Of a DNA stretch of 64,000 nucleotides, positions 35,061 to 48,355 are shown piece by piece. Both the position numbers and the translations under genes were made by a program. The notes under the pieces are model-generated. The model did no database searches, had not been told where the DNA came from, and worked only from the letters and a program-made list of their open reading frames with translations. The DNA is taken from NCBI GenBank assembly GCA_958295645.1, contig OY282361.1, positions 1 through 64,000 of the forward strand. Reading direction: 5' to 3'. The DNA comes from Longimicrobiales bacterium (GTDB lineage Bacteria > Gemmatimonadota > Gemmatimonadetes > Longimicrobiales > Gaopeijiaceae). The first letter of the stretch is position 1. Every line of letters begins with the position of its first letter.

Positions 35061-36845
35061 CTACTCGGACTTGGCAACAGCGGCGTAGTCGAACACGCAG
35101 GACGCGCCGATCACCTCTCGAAACCAGACAGTGACCGTACTGCCAAAGGCGTCGGTCAGCTTGAGAGGCTCGTTCAGCTGGAAGTGGACGGGTTGAATGG
35201 CTCCGTCGTCGATGGCGACGTTGTCGGCGTAGACGTAGAGGCGGTCGAGATTGTCGCGGATGGGGTTGAGTCTGCCGCGAATGCCGGGCGCGTGCCCCGT
35301 TTGGTTCGGGATGACCACGGAGCCGCCGACGGGGACGGGTTGCATTCGCACCGCCAGAGTGCCGCCGGGCTCGCCGTCCGGCCGGTAGTCGGACACGACC
35401 CGGGCCGCAAATCCGGGCGAGGCGCAACACACTGTCATGGGCAAAATTGCGTACAGTTCGAAGTCGGCGTGGCCGAAGGTGTCGGTCCGGGCCTCGAGAT
35501 AGGTGTTGTTGGGGTAGACCAAAAGGACATGCACGTCGCGGAGGGGCTTGCCAGTGTCGTCGTGGACGACCTCGATCCGAGCCTCGACGCCCTCGGGCGA
35601 CGGCGGGCTCGCCACGGGCAGAATCACCTTGAGTTCGCGGTCGCTGACGAAGAGAGGCTTGCGACCGGCCAGCGCAAACGTCTCGTCCTCGATGGTTCCA
35701 ACGCCCTCGCCCCGCCGCTCGATGAAGTACTGCCGCCCGCCGGCTCCCGCCGTCTCGCCCACGGGGCACTGCCCAAGCCGCGACGCCAGCAGTTCGTTGC
35801 GGGTGAACTGGCTGGTGCGCATGTCGTCCACGGTCATGGAGTTGCCCAGGCCGCCCGGAGAGTGGAGTTCCAGCCGGTCGTCGAACATGAACAGACGTAT
35901 CTTGGCGCCGGAGACGGAGTAGTCGCGGTGGACCACGGCGTTGACCACGGCCTCGAAGACGGCGCGCTCGCTGTACTGCGGCACGTCGCGACGGGCCGGT
36001 TCCTTGCGGGCGGCGACCCGGCGGTTGCGCAGGACGAACCGCACTGCCTCTCGAATCTGCTGGTCGATCGGCCCCGTGATGTCCATGGCGTCCAGCTGGC
36101 GGTTGCCGTCGCGGCGGTCGCCGCGGTAGCAGACGGCCTGGATGAAGGCGTTCGGCAACCATTCGCGGGGGTCCTGGCTGGCCAGAAGCACGCCTCCCAC
36201 GGTCGCGCGGAGCGTGCCGTGGACGTCTTCCTTGACGAACTTGAGCTTGCCCAACGCGATCGCGCGCGAGTCGCCGGCACGCGAGCTGGCGTACCGCCGC
36301 CAAAGCTCCGGGTCCAAGCTGCCCACGGTCGTGCCCGCGACGACCTGCGCGTCGACGGATTCCGCGTCGGATTGGCCGCGCGCCTGGAGGAGCCGCCGGA
36401 TCTCGGTTGGTTCCATGAGCCGCTTGCTGTTCCCGCGCCGCCGGAAGAATCCGCCCGGCGAGCGGTGCACGTCCTTTCCCATCGGGACTTCCACTGCCAG
36501 CACTCCGCAGTCCGGTTGCATGCCGGTCTTCGGTGCGTCGCGTATCGGAACTCGGTAAAGGCGAAAATCGAGAGGCGGCTTGATGCTGTCGGTGCAGAGT
36601 TCCGTCACGAAGTCGGCAACCGCGTCCAGCGCATCCGGAGCCAGCGGTTGCGGCTCGCGCTGGTCGGTGACGCCGAAGACGAGGCGGCCGCCGGTTGAAT
36701 TGGCGAAGGCCGCCAGCTCGTCGGCCACGGCCTTCCGCGTCGGCGACGACACTCGGCCTCCCTTGACCTCGACCTCCTTGAACTCAAGCTCCGAGTCCTC
36801 GCCAAGCCGCACTTGACGCCAGAACCGAGTCTCGTCAATGGGCAT
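35061..36845 (-). CDS. AlbA_2/Schlafen-type DNA-binding protein with ATPase-like and carboxypeptidase-regulatory-like domains
   Basis: A 594-aa protein. Residues about 1-150 are an AlbA_2/SLFN domain: SELEFKEVEVKGGRV, AFANSTGGRLVFGVTD, FFRRRGNSKRLM. Residues about 250-400 carry the HATPase_c_4-like region usual in COG2865 proteins, with FEAVVNAVVHRDYS and LELHSPGGLGNSMT. Instead of the usual winged helix, residues about 430-500 show a carboxypeptidase-regulatory-like beta domain (GKPLRDVHVLLVYPNNTYLE, TDTFGHADFEL), followed by a further beta region. COG2865 proteins occur in regulation and phage-defence contexts. It lies 91 bp upstream of the PAPS-reductase-like gene on the same strand and might belong to that cluster. 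Confidence 0.82.
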   Translation of the reverse strand: MPIDETRFWRQVRLGEDSELEFKEVEVKGGRVSSPTRKAVADELAAFANSTGGRLVFGVTDQREPQPLAPDALDAVADFVTELCTDSIKPPLDFRLYRVPIRDAPKTGMQPDCGVLAVEVPMGKDVHRSPGGFFRRRGNSKRLMEPTEIRRLLQARGQSDAESVDAQVVAGTTVGSLDPELWRRYASSRAGDSRAIALGKLKFVKEDVHGTLRATVGGVLLASQDPREWLPNAFIQAVCYRGDRRDGNRQLDAMDITGPIDQQIREAVRFVLRNRRVAARKEPARRDVPQYSERAVFEAVVNAVVHRDYSVSGAKIRLFMFDDRLELHSPGGLGNSMTVDDMRTSQFTRNELLASRLGQCPVGETAGAGGRQYFIERRGEGVGTIEDETFALAGRKPLFVSDRELKVILPVASPPSPEGVEARIEVVHDDTGKPLRDVHVLLVYPNNTYLEARTDTFGHADFELYAILPMTVCCASPGFAARVVSDYRPDGEPGGTLAVRMQPVPVGGSVVIPNQTGHAPGIRGRLNPIRDNLDRLYVYADNVAIDDGAIQPVHFQLNEPLKLTDAFGSTVTVWFREVIGASCVFDYAAVAKSE

Positions 36846-37040
36846 GTGGCTCTTCCCCGACTTGGGTTCGTATGAAGCTGACGTGTTTCCTCAAGAATAT
36901 GCCCGATTCAAGGACGCTCGCCACCCAGGCGCGGGTGTGGCGTCCTTGCCCGTCCCCATCGCGCGTCCGTAGAATCTTGGCTCCTCGCCCCTGACGCCGC
37001 ACGGCTCGGGCGAGCCAACTCAAACGCAAAAGGAGACTTG

Positions 37041-39131
37041 ATGGCCGCGGCCAAGTCGTTCAAGACGGAGCAGATTCGCAACGTGGTGGTGCTGGGGCAC
37101 GGGGGGTCGGGGAAGACGACGTTGATCGACGCCGCGTGCTTCGTTTCGGGGACTTCGGCGCGGCGCGGGCGGGTGGACGACGGCAACGCGCTCACGATGA
37201 CCACGCCGGAAGAGACCGCGCACGGGATGTCCATGCAGCTGACGGTGGCGCACGCGGTCTGGGAGGGGACGAAGGTCAACTTCCTGGACACGCCGGGGTA
37301 CATGGACTTCGCGGGCGACGCGGTGGCGGCGGTTCGGGCGGCCGACGCGGCGGTGGTCGCGATAGCGGGTGCCTCGGGCGTCGAGGTCGGGACGGAGATG
37401 GTGTGGGAGCTTTGCGAGCAGCGGAATCTGCCGCGCATCGTCTTCGTCTCGATGATGGACAAGAAGCACGCCGACTTCGCCAAGGCGCTCCGCGAGCTCA
37501 AGGAGGTCCTGGGGGCGGACGCCCTGCCCGTGCAGCTGCCCGTCGGGGCGGGGGACGGTTTTCGCGGGGTCGTGGATCTGCTCACGGGCAAGGCGCACAT
37601 CGCCAAGTCCGGCGCGGACAAGGGCGAATACGAGGAGGCGGAGGTGCCCGCCGACATGGCGTCCGAGGCCGAGGACTGGGGGACCGAGCTGATGGAGACG
37701 CTCGCAACGACCGACGAGGACCTCATGGAACGCTACCTGGAGGGCGAGGAAATAGCGCAGGAGGAAGTCGTCTCGGCGATGGCGGCCGCGGTGGCGAGCG
37801 GCGAGATCGTGCCGGTCTTCTGCGGCTCGGCGGAGCAGGCCACGGGCGTGCGCGAGCTGCTCGGCAAGATGATCGGCGTCCTGCCCCATCCCGGGCAGTG
37901 CGGGGCGGTCGAGGCCACTGACGAGAGGGGTGAAGCCGTGCAACTTCGCCCGGCCGACGACGAGACCACGAGCGCTCTCGTCTTCAAGACCAGCGCGGAA
38001 CCTCACGTGGGCGAGCTGTCGATCTTCCGCGTGTTCTCGGGGATGGTGGCCAACGGCACGGACCTCAAGAACGTGGAACGCAACGCCGGCGAGCGCCTCA
38101 ATCACCTGGCCATCCCCATGGCGAAGGAGCGGGTCGAGGTGGATGCGCTTCACGCGGGCGACATCGGCGTGGTGGCCAAGCTCAAGTCCACCCACACGAA
38201 CGACACGCTCTCCTCGCCCGCCAATCCGGTGACGCTGCCCGGGGTGGCGTTCCCCAAGCCGGACATCTCGGTGGCCGTCCGGGGCGCGGCAAGGGCGGAC
38301 GAGGACAAGCTGGGCGAGGCGCTCAACCGGCTTCACGAGGAGGACCCCACCTTCGTGGCCGAGTTCAACCCGGAGTTGCGCCAGACCATCGCGCGCGGGC
38401 TTGGCGAGCTGCACCTGGACGTGCAGTTCGAGCGCATGAAGCGCAAGTACGGGGTCGCGGTCGAGACGGAGCGGCCCAGAATCGCCTACCGGGAGACGAT
38501 TTCGGTTCAAGCCAAGGGGCAGGGCCGGTTCAAGAAGCAGACGGGGGGGCGCGGGCAGTTCGGGGACTGCTGGGTGCGGCTGCGGCCGCTCGGCCGAGGC
38601 GAGGGCTACGAGTTCGTGAGCGCGATCAAGGGCGGCGTGATTCCAACGAAGTACGTACCTTCGGTGGACCGGGGCATTCAGGAGGCCGCCGCCAAGGGCG
38701 TGGTGGCCGGCTATCCGCTGGTCGACTTCGCGGCCGAGTGCTACGACGGCTCCTACCATTCGGTTGACTCGTCCGACATCGCGTTCAAGGTGGCGGGGTC
38801 GGTGGCGTTCAGGAACGTGGCCGAGAAGGCGCGTCCGGTGCTGCTGGAGCCGATCGTCGAGCTGGCGGTCACCGCGCCCGACGAGTACGTGGGCGACATC
38901 ATGGGCGACCTGAACGGCCGGTCCGCCCGGGTGCTGGGCATGGAGCCCGCCAGCGGACGCACGACTGTCCGCGCCGAAGTCGCGCAGGCCGAACTCTACA
39001 AGTACGCCTCCGCGCTGCGTTCGATCACGCAGGGGAGGGGCTACCACAGGCGGAAGTTCCTGGGCTACGACGTGGTGCCGCCCGTCCGCGCAGCCAAGAT
39101 CAAGGCCGAGGCGCAGGAAGGGGAGGGCTGA
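37041..39131 (+). CDS. Elongation factor G paralogue
   Basis: A 696-aa translational GTPase with all five EF-G domains. G1 is GHGGSGKTTL, G3 is DTPGYMDF, and the domain IV region has GRGQFGDCWVRLRP and the C-terminal SITQGRGYHRRKF. Two motifs are atypical: the switch I end reads AHGMSM instead of RGITI, and the G4 base-recognition motif reads SMMD where EF-G has NKMD. Such variants mark EF-G2-like paralogues, not the main factor. The ATG at 37041 follows AAAAGGAG with good spacing. It stands alone, without rpsL/rpsG/tuf neighbours, which also argues against the housekeeping copy. Confidence 0.9.
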   Translation: MAAAKSFKTEQIRNVVVLGHGGSGKTTLIDAACFVSGTSARRGRVDDGNALTMTTPEETAHGMSMQLTVAHAVWEGTKVNFLDTPGYMDFAGDAVAAVRAADAAVVAIAGASGVEVGTEMVWELCEQRNLPRIVFVSMMDKKHADFAKALRELKEVLGADALPVQLPVGAGDGFRGVVDLLTGKAHIAKSGADKGEYEEAEVPADMASEAEDWGTELMETLATTDEDLMERYLEGEEIAQEEVVSAMAAAVASGEIVPVFCGSAEQATGVRELLGKMIGVLPHPGQCGAVEATDERGEAVQLRPADDETTSALVFKTSAEPHVGELSIFRVFSGMVANGTDLKNVERNAGERLNHLAIPMAKERVEVDALHAGDIGVVAKLKSTHTNDTLSSPANPVTLPGVAFPKPDISVAVRGAARADEDKLGEALNRLHEEDPTFVAEFNPELRQTIARGLGELHLDVQFERMKRKYGVAVETERPRIAYRETISVQAKGQGRFKKQTGGRGQFGDCWVRLRPLGRGEGYEFVSAIKGGVIPTKYVPSVDRGIQEAAAKGVVAGYPLVDFAAECYDGSYHSVDSSDIAFKVAGSVAFRNVAEKARPVLLEPIVELAVTAPDEYVGDIMGDLNGRSARVLGMEPASGRTTVRAEVAQAELYKYASALRSITQGRGYHRRKFLGYDVVPPVRAAKIKAEAQEGEG

Positions 39132-39222
39132 CCGGCAGGATCGTGCCGCCCGCGCTCCTCCGGCGCGTCCAGCAAGTCGCGCTCGTCCGGGAGGCGGCGC
39201 CCCGGTCTTTGTCTGGCGCGGG

Positions 39223-40632
39223 CTAGCGCGTGTAGATCAGCAGGACCCCGTTGACGGCCCGGTCGCCGTAGAGGATGCTGGCCTCCATCGGCGGGATGAG
39301 CTGGATGCGGCGGATGTTTCGCGGGTTCAGTTCGACCAGGAAGAAGGCGGGTTCCGGCACTGGGCCCTCGTTGATCCGCACCTCCACCATGTTGCAGGTG
39401 TTGGGCATTGCGGCCGTGCGCCCTCGCACCAGCTCGATGCAGAGTCCCATCTGAGGCTGGCCGAACGCGTTGGGCAAGTACGTCTCGCGGATCGACAGGC
39501 CGGGGACGCGCACTTGCCGCACCAGCCCGGCCATGTCGATCACGCGGGGCGCGATGGAATCGACCTGGGCCTCGGTCAGGCCGACGAAGCGAATGCCGGT
39601 CGTGGTGAAGATGTTCTCGTTTCGGCGTCCCGTGACGACGATGGGATCCAGGGCGATGGCCTCGGTGGCGAGGACGATCTCCAGTCCCAGCGCCTCGTTG
39701 CTGAACACGGTCAGCGAGTCCACCCTCGTCGCGTAGCCCAGGTGGCTGGTCTCGATGGTCTGCCTGCCAGGCGGCAAGCCCGAGAGTCCGAACTTCCCGG
39801 CGGAGTCCGTCAGCGTGGAGAAGTCGGTGCCCAGGAGCTGGACCCGCGCGCTATGCAGGGGTTCCTGGCTGGCGTAGTCCACGACGGAGCCGGTAATGGT
39901 CACGGGCTCCGATATGGGGATCGAGAGGTCCAGAACCTGCGGCCCGTTCGCCGCGATCTGCCGCGGCAGGTTCTCGCTGGTCCCGAACTCCACCTGCACG
40001 AGCATCCCCGCGGCCCCGGGCAGATTGCAGATCAGGTATCCCCCGTCGCTTTCCGTGCGCGCTTCGGCCAGCACGGGCCGCGACCGCAGTGCGCCTTGCC
40101 GGTCGCCCAGCACCTTGACCACCGCCCGAGGCAGCGGCACGCCGGTGAGCGCGTCGGTGATCACGCCGCCGATGGACACTGGTCCAGCACCCGGTTCCGC
40201 CGAGCACCAGGCGCCCATGATCGTCTCGCGCGACGGAACCGCGAGATACGCGTCCGAGATCCTCCCGGCGAACACCGCGACCCGCTGCGGCGCCCCGTTG
40301 ACCCCCAGCACCCCCAAACGCGGATGAAAGAACGCGACGTCGTACTCGCCGGCGGGGATGCCGTCCAGCCGAAACTGCCCGTCTTCGCCCGATTCTCCAA
40401 CTTGGTCCGTCCCCATCAAAGCGACGCGGGCGCCTGCCAAGGGAGCGCTCGCCGTGCTGTCGTACACCAGTCCGACGACCGTTCCCGTCGAAGACTCGTC
40501 CGCCTGGCCCGACAACGGCGCAACGGCCATGGACACGGAGAGGCCGGCGACCGCGAGCATGGCGGCAGTCCGCCCGAGAACGCCAGCAGGCCGCCGGCGC
40601 GGAGCGCAAGGGAGAACGGCGGAAGAACTCAT
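39223..40632 (-). CDS. Exported carboxypeptidase-regulatory-like protein with TonB-plug-like end
   Basis: A 469-aa exported protein (signal peptide ending near PLSGQA). Three beta domains of the carboxypeptidase-regulatory type follow: VVGLVYDSTASAPLAGARVA, GGVITDALTGVPLPRAVV and GSVVDYASQEPLHSARV. The C-terminal 130 residues (LDPIVVTGRRNE, then ASILYGDRAVNGVLLIYTR) resemble the plug domain of TonB-dependent receptors, with no beta-barrel after it. Such receptor-like stubs are frequent in Gemmatimonadota and Bacteroidota. Its role is unknown; it probably acts at the outer membrane. It is convergent with the EF-G paralogue. Confidence 0.78.
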   Translation of the reverse strand: MSSSAVLPCAPRRRPAGVLGRTAAMLAVAGLSVSMAVAPLSGQADESSTGTVVGLVYDSTASAPLAGARVALMGTDQVGESGEDGQFRLDGIPAGEYDVAFFHPRLGVLGVNGAPQRVAVFAGRISDAYLAVPSRETIMGAWCSAEPGAGPVSIGGVITDALTGVPLPRAVVKVLGDRQGALRSRPVLAEARTESDGGYLICNLPGAAGMLVQVEFGTSENLPRQIAANGPQVLDLSIPISEPVTITGSVVDYASQEPLHSARVQLLGTDFSTLTDSAGKFGLSGLPPGRQTIETSHLGYATRVDSLTVFSNEALGLEIVLATEAIALDPIVVTGRRNENIFTTTGIRFVGLTEAQVDSIAPRVIDMAGLVRQVRVPGLSIRETYLPNAFGQPQMGLCIELVRGRTAAMPNTCNMVEVRINEGPVPEPAFFLVELNPRNIRRIQLIPPMEASILYGDRAVNGVLLIYTR

Positions 40633-41106
40633 TCCTTATCATAATAGGACTGGTTCTGGTCGTCCTGCGCCGGTCGGCGGGCCGCGTTCCCAAGGCCTGC
40701 TGCCCGTGTCGCCGCCCCGACGGCGATTGGCTTGCCTGCGGACCAAGTCGGCCGAGTCTTCGACGGCCGACTTGCCGGCCAAGGATGTTGCCCGGTTGAC
40801 ATCTCGCCCTCGTCGTCGCGGCACTTCTGTTGCCAACAATATCGTTGCCAACATTCTTGTTGGCGGATGTACAACATCTATCGTCTGATTCGCGGAAACG
40901 CCGATTCGAGACGTCTTGTCGGAGCTTTCGTCGAATTCATGACGGCATGTTGTTCGATCCCCAGTCTCGATGTCGGAAGTCCTGCCTTGGAAGCGGAGGC
41001 ATACGCGGGACCCGTCCACGCTTCCCTCTGCCTATATTTGGCGCTGGAGAGACGCCCCAGGAGGGCCGCAGGGCAAACTGCGCCGCGAGCCGCGAGGAGG
41101 TCGCCG
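40633..41106. other. 474-bp intergenic region before yebC
   Basis: I see no convincing gene. Short open frames lack ribosome-binding sites and family resemblance. The stretch around 40830-40870 contains repeated TTGCCAAC words and a small hairpin. It must contain the promoters for the divergent genes at 40632 and 41107; CCTATATTTGG at about 41032-41042 is a possible -10 region for yebC. Confidence 0.5.
40847..40864 (+). other. Small perfect hairpin
   Basis: GCCAACA and TGTTGGC pair across the four-base loop TTCT. A related TTGCCAACA word lies just upstream at about 40830. It could be an operator-like inverted repeat; it has no U tract typical of terminators. Confidence 0.35.
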
Positions 41107-41853
41107 TTGGCTGGACACAGCAAGTGGGCGCAGATCAAGCGGAAGAAGGCCGTCACCGATCAGAAGCGCGGCCAGCGGTTCACCAAGCTCATCCGCGAGT
41201 TGACCGTCGCGGCTCGGGAGGCCGGTGGCGATCCCGCCTTCAATCCCCGGCTCAGGTTGGCCGTGGACACCGCGAAGAGCGCCAACATGCCGCAGGAGAA
41301 CATCGACCGCGCGATCAAGCGGGGCACGGGCGAGCTGGCCGGCGTCACCTACGAGGAGGTCGTCTACGAGGGGTACGGGCCCGGCGGCGTGGCGCTCTAC
41401 ATCGAGACGCTGACCGACAATCAGAAGCGCACGGTCGCGGGAGTGCGCCACATCCTCGACAAGCACGGGGGCAATCTGGGCACGCCGGGATCGGTTGCGT
41501 GGCAGTTCACGCGCAAGGGGGCGATCTTCGTGGACGGAGCCCAGGCCAGCGAGGACACGGTCTTCGAGGCGGCGGTGGAAGCGGGCGCCGAGGACGTGAG
41601 CGCCTCCGGCGGCGACTTGGTGGTCACGACCGGGCCCGCGGAACTTCACGACGTTGGGCGCGCGCTGGCGGAGGCGGGGATTGCCGTCGCCTCGTCCCAG
41701 TGGATCATGGTCGCGAACAGCGAGGTCGGGGTGGGAGGGAAGGACGGCAAGCGTCTGCTGAAGCTGCTCGATCTCCTCGACGAGAACGACGACGTCCAGC
41801 AGGTCCATTCGAACGCCGCACTGGACGCGGAGTTGCTGGCCCAGGCGCTGTGA
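41107..41853 (+). CDS. yebC: YebC/PmpR family protein
   Basis: A 248-aa member of the TACO1/YebC family. It begins with the hallmark AGHSKWAQIKRKKAVTDQKR, followed by AIKRGTGELAGVTYEEVVYE and YEGYGPGGVALYIETLTDN. YebC proteins act as transcriptional regulators or help ribosomes through difficult peptide stretches; the sequence does not tell which. The TTG start is fixed by the family N-terminus. It is followed at once by ruvC, the usual neighbour. Confidence 0.95.
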   Translation: MAGHSKWAQIKRKKAVTDQKRGQRFTKLIRELTVAAREAGGDPAFNPRLRLAVDTAKSANMPQENIDRAIKRGTGELAGVTYEEVVYEGYGPGGVALYIETLTDNQKRTVAGVRHILDKHGGNLGTPGSVAWQFTRKGAIFVDGAQASEDTVFEAAVEAGAEDVSASGGDLVVTTGPAELHDVGRALAEAGIAVASSQWIMVANSEVGVGGKDGKRLLKLLDLLDENDDVQQVHSNAALDAELLAQAL

Positions 41854-42353
41854 GCCGAACGGGCCGCCTGTTCCTCGGGATCGATCCGGGCACGGCCGTG
41901 ACCGGCTTCGGCGTGGTGCGCGTGGACGACCGGCGACGGGCCGAGCTGGTGGAGTGCGGCGTGGTGCGGACATCGCCGCGGGCGGCGCTGGCGGTCCGGC
42001 TCCGGGAAATCCACGAGGCGGTGGCGGCGCTGGTCGCCGAGTTCTCGCCGGCGGCCGTGGCCGTGGAGGACGTGTTCCAGGGCAAGAACGTGCGCAGCGC
42101 CCTGACGCTGGGCCACGCGCGCGGGGTGATTCTGCTGGCCGCGGCGCTGGGCGACGTGGACGTAGCGGAGTACACGGCCGCCGAAATCAAGTCGGCGGTG
42201 GCGGGAAGGGGCGCCGCCTCGAAGGAGCAGGTCGCCTACATGGTGCAGCAGCACTTGCGTTTGGAGTCGCCGCCGCGGCCCAGCGACGCCGCCGACGGCG
42301 TGGCCGCGGCCCTCTGCCACGGCTTGCGAGTTCGCTTGCCCGCGGCGGTCTAG
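41850..42353 (+). CDS. ruvC: Holliday junction endonuclease RuvC
   Basis: RuvC resolves Holliday junctions after branch migration by RuvAB. The 167-aa protein carries the acidic residues of the RNase H-like active site: Asp in FLGIDPGTAVTGFG, Glu in VAVEDVFQGKN, and the C-terminal pair in PSDAADGVAAALCH. The GTG start overlaps the yebC stop. ruvA and ruvB follow on the same strand, so all three act as one resolvasome operon. Confidence 0.95.
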   Translation: MSRTGRLFLGIDPGTAVTGFGVVRVDDRRRAELVECGVVRTSPRAALAVRLREIHEAVAALVAEFSPAAVAVEDVFQGKNVRSALTLGHARGVILLAAALGDVDVAEYTAAEIKSAVAGRGAASKEQVAYMVQQHLRLESPPRPSDAADGVAAALCHGLRVRLPAAV

Positions 42354-42354
42354 T

Positions 42355-42391
42355 CGTGGCCGCCTGCACGCTAACCGTGGCCGCCTGCACG
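42355..42391 (+). repeat. Two 16-bp direct repeats between ruvC and ruvA
   Basis: CGTGGCCGCCTGCACG occurs at 42355-42370 and again at 42376-42391, with 5 bp between. The 106-bp gap between ruvC and ruvA has no recognisable gene. Confidence 0.7.
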
Positions 42392-42459
42392 ACGGAAACC
42401 GTTCGGTTGCACGGCTGGCAGGCCCGGTTGTCCGTCCGAACGGCCTTCCCCCCGGCGAC

Positions 42460-43056
42460 GTGATCAGCCGCATCCGAGGCGAAGTCCTCAGCCGCGAACC
42501 CTCGCGGGTGGAGGTGCTGACGGGGGCGGGCGTCGTCTACGAGATCCACATCCCGCTCTCGGTCTTCCAGCGGTTGCCGCGGGAGGGCGAGCCGACGGAG
42601 CTGCTGACGGTCTTCAACGTGCGCGACGACGCTCATGCGCTGTACGGGTTCCTGGAGGAACGCGAACGGACGTTGTTCACGCGCTTGACGTCGGTGCAGA
42701 AGGTGGGAGCGCGGCTGGGGCTTGCCATGATGAGCATGTACCACGCCGGGCGGCTGGTGCGCATCCTGGCCGAGAAGGACGTGCGGGCGCTCGTGCAGGT
42801 CGGCGGCGTGGGGAAGAAGACGGGCGAGAGGATCGTGCTCGAGCTCAGCGACAAGGTTCAGGACTTGGCCGCGGCGGCCGACTTCGAGGGCCCCGAAGCC
42901 AAGCGGGCGGCCGGGGCGACGTCCGCCCTGGTCGGGCTGGGCTACACGTTCCGGGACGCGGACGCGGCGGTTCGCGAGGCGATTGCGGCAGGCGGCGTGG
43001 ACAGTGTGGAAGACGTCGTGCGGCAGGTTCTGGCTGGGCGCTCCGGTGACGGTTGA
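42460..43056 (+). CDS. ruvA: Holliday junction branch-migration protein RuvA
   Basis: A 198-aa protein with the three RuvA domains: the N-terminal OB fold ([19 protein letters not shown]), two helix-hairpin-helix motifs ([14 protein letters not shown] and [16 protein letters not shown]), and the C-terminal UBA-like domain that binds RuvB ([19 protein letters not shown]). It tetramerises on the four-way junction. The GTG start is fixed by homology. RuvB follows 16 bp later. Confidence 0.94.
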   Translation: MISRIRGEVLSREPSRVEVLTGAGVVYEIHIPLSVFQRLPREGEPTELLTVFNVRDDAHALYGFLEERERTLFTRLTSVQKVGARLGLAMMSMYHAGRLVRILAEKDVRALVQVGGVGKKTGERIVLELSDKVQDLAAAADFEGPEAKRAAGATSALVGLGYTFRDADAAVREAIAAGGVDSVEDVVRQVLAGRSGDG

Positions 43057-43072
43057 GCGCACCGGCGGGCGC

Positions 43073-46839
<3,767 letters not shown>

Positions 46840-46843
<4 letters not shown>

Positions 46844-47358
46844 CCGTTCGCGCCGTCGCGACGCTCGGCGCTCCAGTTCTGCGCGAGGAGGCGGCTCCGG
46901 TCGGCGAAATCGACGACGAGGTGCATCGCCTCGTGGAGGACTTGTTCGACACCATGTACGCGGCGCGGGGCGTCGGGCTCGCGGCTCCCCAAGTCGGCGT
47001 CTCCCGTCGCGTTCTGGTGGTGGACGTGTCGAGCGAAGAGGAAGGCGGGGAAGCCCACGCTCTGATCAATCCCGAAGTGACCGCCGCGAGCCGCAGGACA
47101 GTCAAGGAAGTGGAGGGCTGCCTGAGCATTCCCGGCATCGAGGACACGGTTGCGAGGCCCCTGCGCGTGGCAGTCACGGGACGCGCGCCCAGCGGCGAAC
47201 CGGTGCGGATCGAGGCGGAGGGACTCCTGGCGCGCGCTCTCCAGCACGAGATCGACCACCTGGACGGCATCCTGTTCATCGATCACCTCTCCGCCTTCAA
47301 GCGCGGCCTGTTGCTCAAGAAATGGCGAAGGAAGCAAGCGGAGGATGCCGAGCCGTGA
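46840..47358 (+). CDS. def: Peptide deformylase
   Basis: Removes the formyl group from nascent proteins. The 172-aa protein has the three metallopeptidase motifs: GVGLAAPQVG near residue 46, EGCLSIPG near residue 93 with the metal Cys, and QHEIDHLDG near residue 135. The GTG overlaps the yajC stop. fmt, which adds the formyl group to initiator tRNA, follows. Confidence 0.95.
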
Positions 47359-47394
47359 GCCGGGGACGCCGGTCGCCGCCGTCGGCGGCTTGCC

Positions 47395-48342
47395 GTGACG
47401 CCGCGCGTTAGGGCGCTCTTCTGGGGCACGCCGGACTTCGCGTTGCCTTCTTTGCGGGCGCTCCTCCCGGACGCCGGCGGCGAGGTCGGCCTGATCGGGG
47501 TCGTGACGCGCCCGCCTCGCCCCCGAGGCCGCGGAAGGAAGACGAGCCGATCGCCCGTGGCCGAATGCGCGGCTTCGGCCGGCCTGCCCGTCCTGGAGCC
47601 CGAGAGGCCGAATGCGCCTGCCTTCGTGCGCGCGATCGAGGAGTTGGCGCCCGACTTGTCGGTCGTCGTGGCGTACGGGCGCTTCCTCTCCCGCCGGATG
47701 CTCGACGTGCCGCGCTTGGGCTCCTTCAACCTGCATCCTTCCCTGTTGCCGACTCTGCGGGGCGCTGCGCCGGTCCCCTGGGCCATCGCGCGAGGGTTTT
47801 CCGAGACGGGCGTGACGGTCATGCGCATTGTCGAGGAGATGGACGCCGGGCCGGTCTTGGCGCAGGAGCAGATGGCGATCCGCGAGACGGACACGGGTTC
47901 GACGCTGGCCGCGAGGCTTGCGGAGGCGGGGGCCCGGCTGCTGGCGCGGACGGTCGCGCAAGTCGGAGCGGGACAGGCGGCCGAGACCGAGCAGGACCAC
48001 GAGGCCGCCACGTTCGCGCCGTTGCTCAGGCGCGGATCGGCGCGAGTCGACTGGAAGCGCGAGGCCGGAGACGTGGCCAACCTGGTGCGGGCCATGGACG
48101 CGGCGCCTGGAGCGTGGACGCTCTTGGCCGGCGTGCCCCTCAAGGTGTTTCGGCCCGTCGTGGAGGAGGGCGGAGGCGAACCCGGCCTCGTGACGAGCGC
48201 GGATCCGCGGCGCGGCCTGGTGGTCGCCGCCGGGGCCGGGGCCGTCCGGATCGGCGAAGTCCAGCCGCCCGGCAAGCGCCGGATGCCCGCAACGGCCTGG
48301 ATCGCCGGCCGGTCCCTCCGCGAAGGCGACCGCTTCGAGTAG
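47395..48342 (+). CDS. fmt: Methionyl-tRNA formyltransferase
   Basis: Uses 10-formyl-tetrahydrofolate to formylate Met-tRNAfMet. The 315-aa protein begins RALFWGTPDFALPSLRALL; the active-site region is FNLHPSLLPTLRGAAPVPWA near residue 112 (Asn, His), with the catalytic Asp in VEEMDAGPVL. The C-terminal OB-like domain ends GKRRMPATAWIAG. Start is a GTG 37 bp after def. Confidence 0.94.
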   Translation: MTPRVRALFWGTPDFALPSLRALLPDAGGEVGLIGVVTRPPRPRGRGRKTSRSPVAECAASAGLPVLEPERPNAPAFVRAIEELAPDLSVVVAYGRFLSRRMLDVPRLGSFNLHPSLLPTLRGAAPVPWAIARGFSETGVTVMRIVEEMDAGPVLAQEQMAIRETDTGSTLAARLAEAGARLLARTVAQVGAGQAAETEQDHEAATFAPLLRRGSARVDWKREAGDVANLVRAMDAAPGAWTLLAGVPLKVFRPVVEEGGGEPGLVTSADPRRGLVVAAGAGAVRIGEVQPPGKRRMPATAWIAGRSLREGDRFE

Positions 48343-48355
48343 GGCCGGCTAGATC

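Noticed and set aside
37041-39131. Housekeeping fusA
   Set aside because: Switch I and G4 motifs are atypical and the str-operon neighbours are missing.
40732-41106. N-terminal extension of YebC through the upstream gap
   Set aside because: The family begins with AGHSKWAQIKRK, fixed by the TTG at 41107; the upstream sequence has no resemblance.
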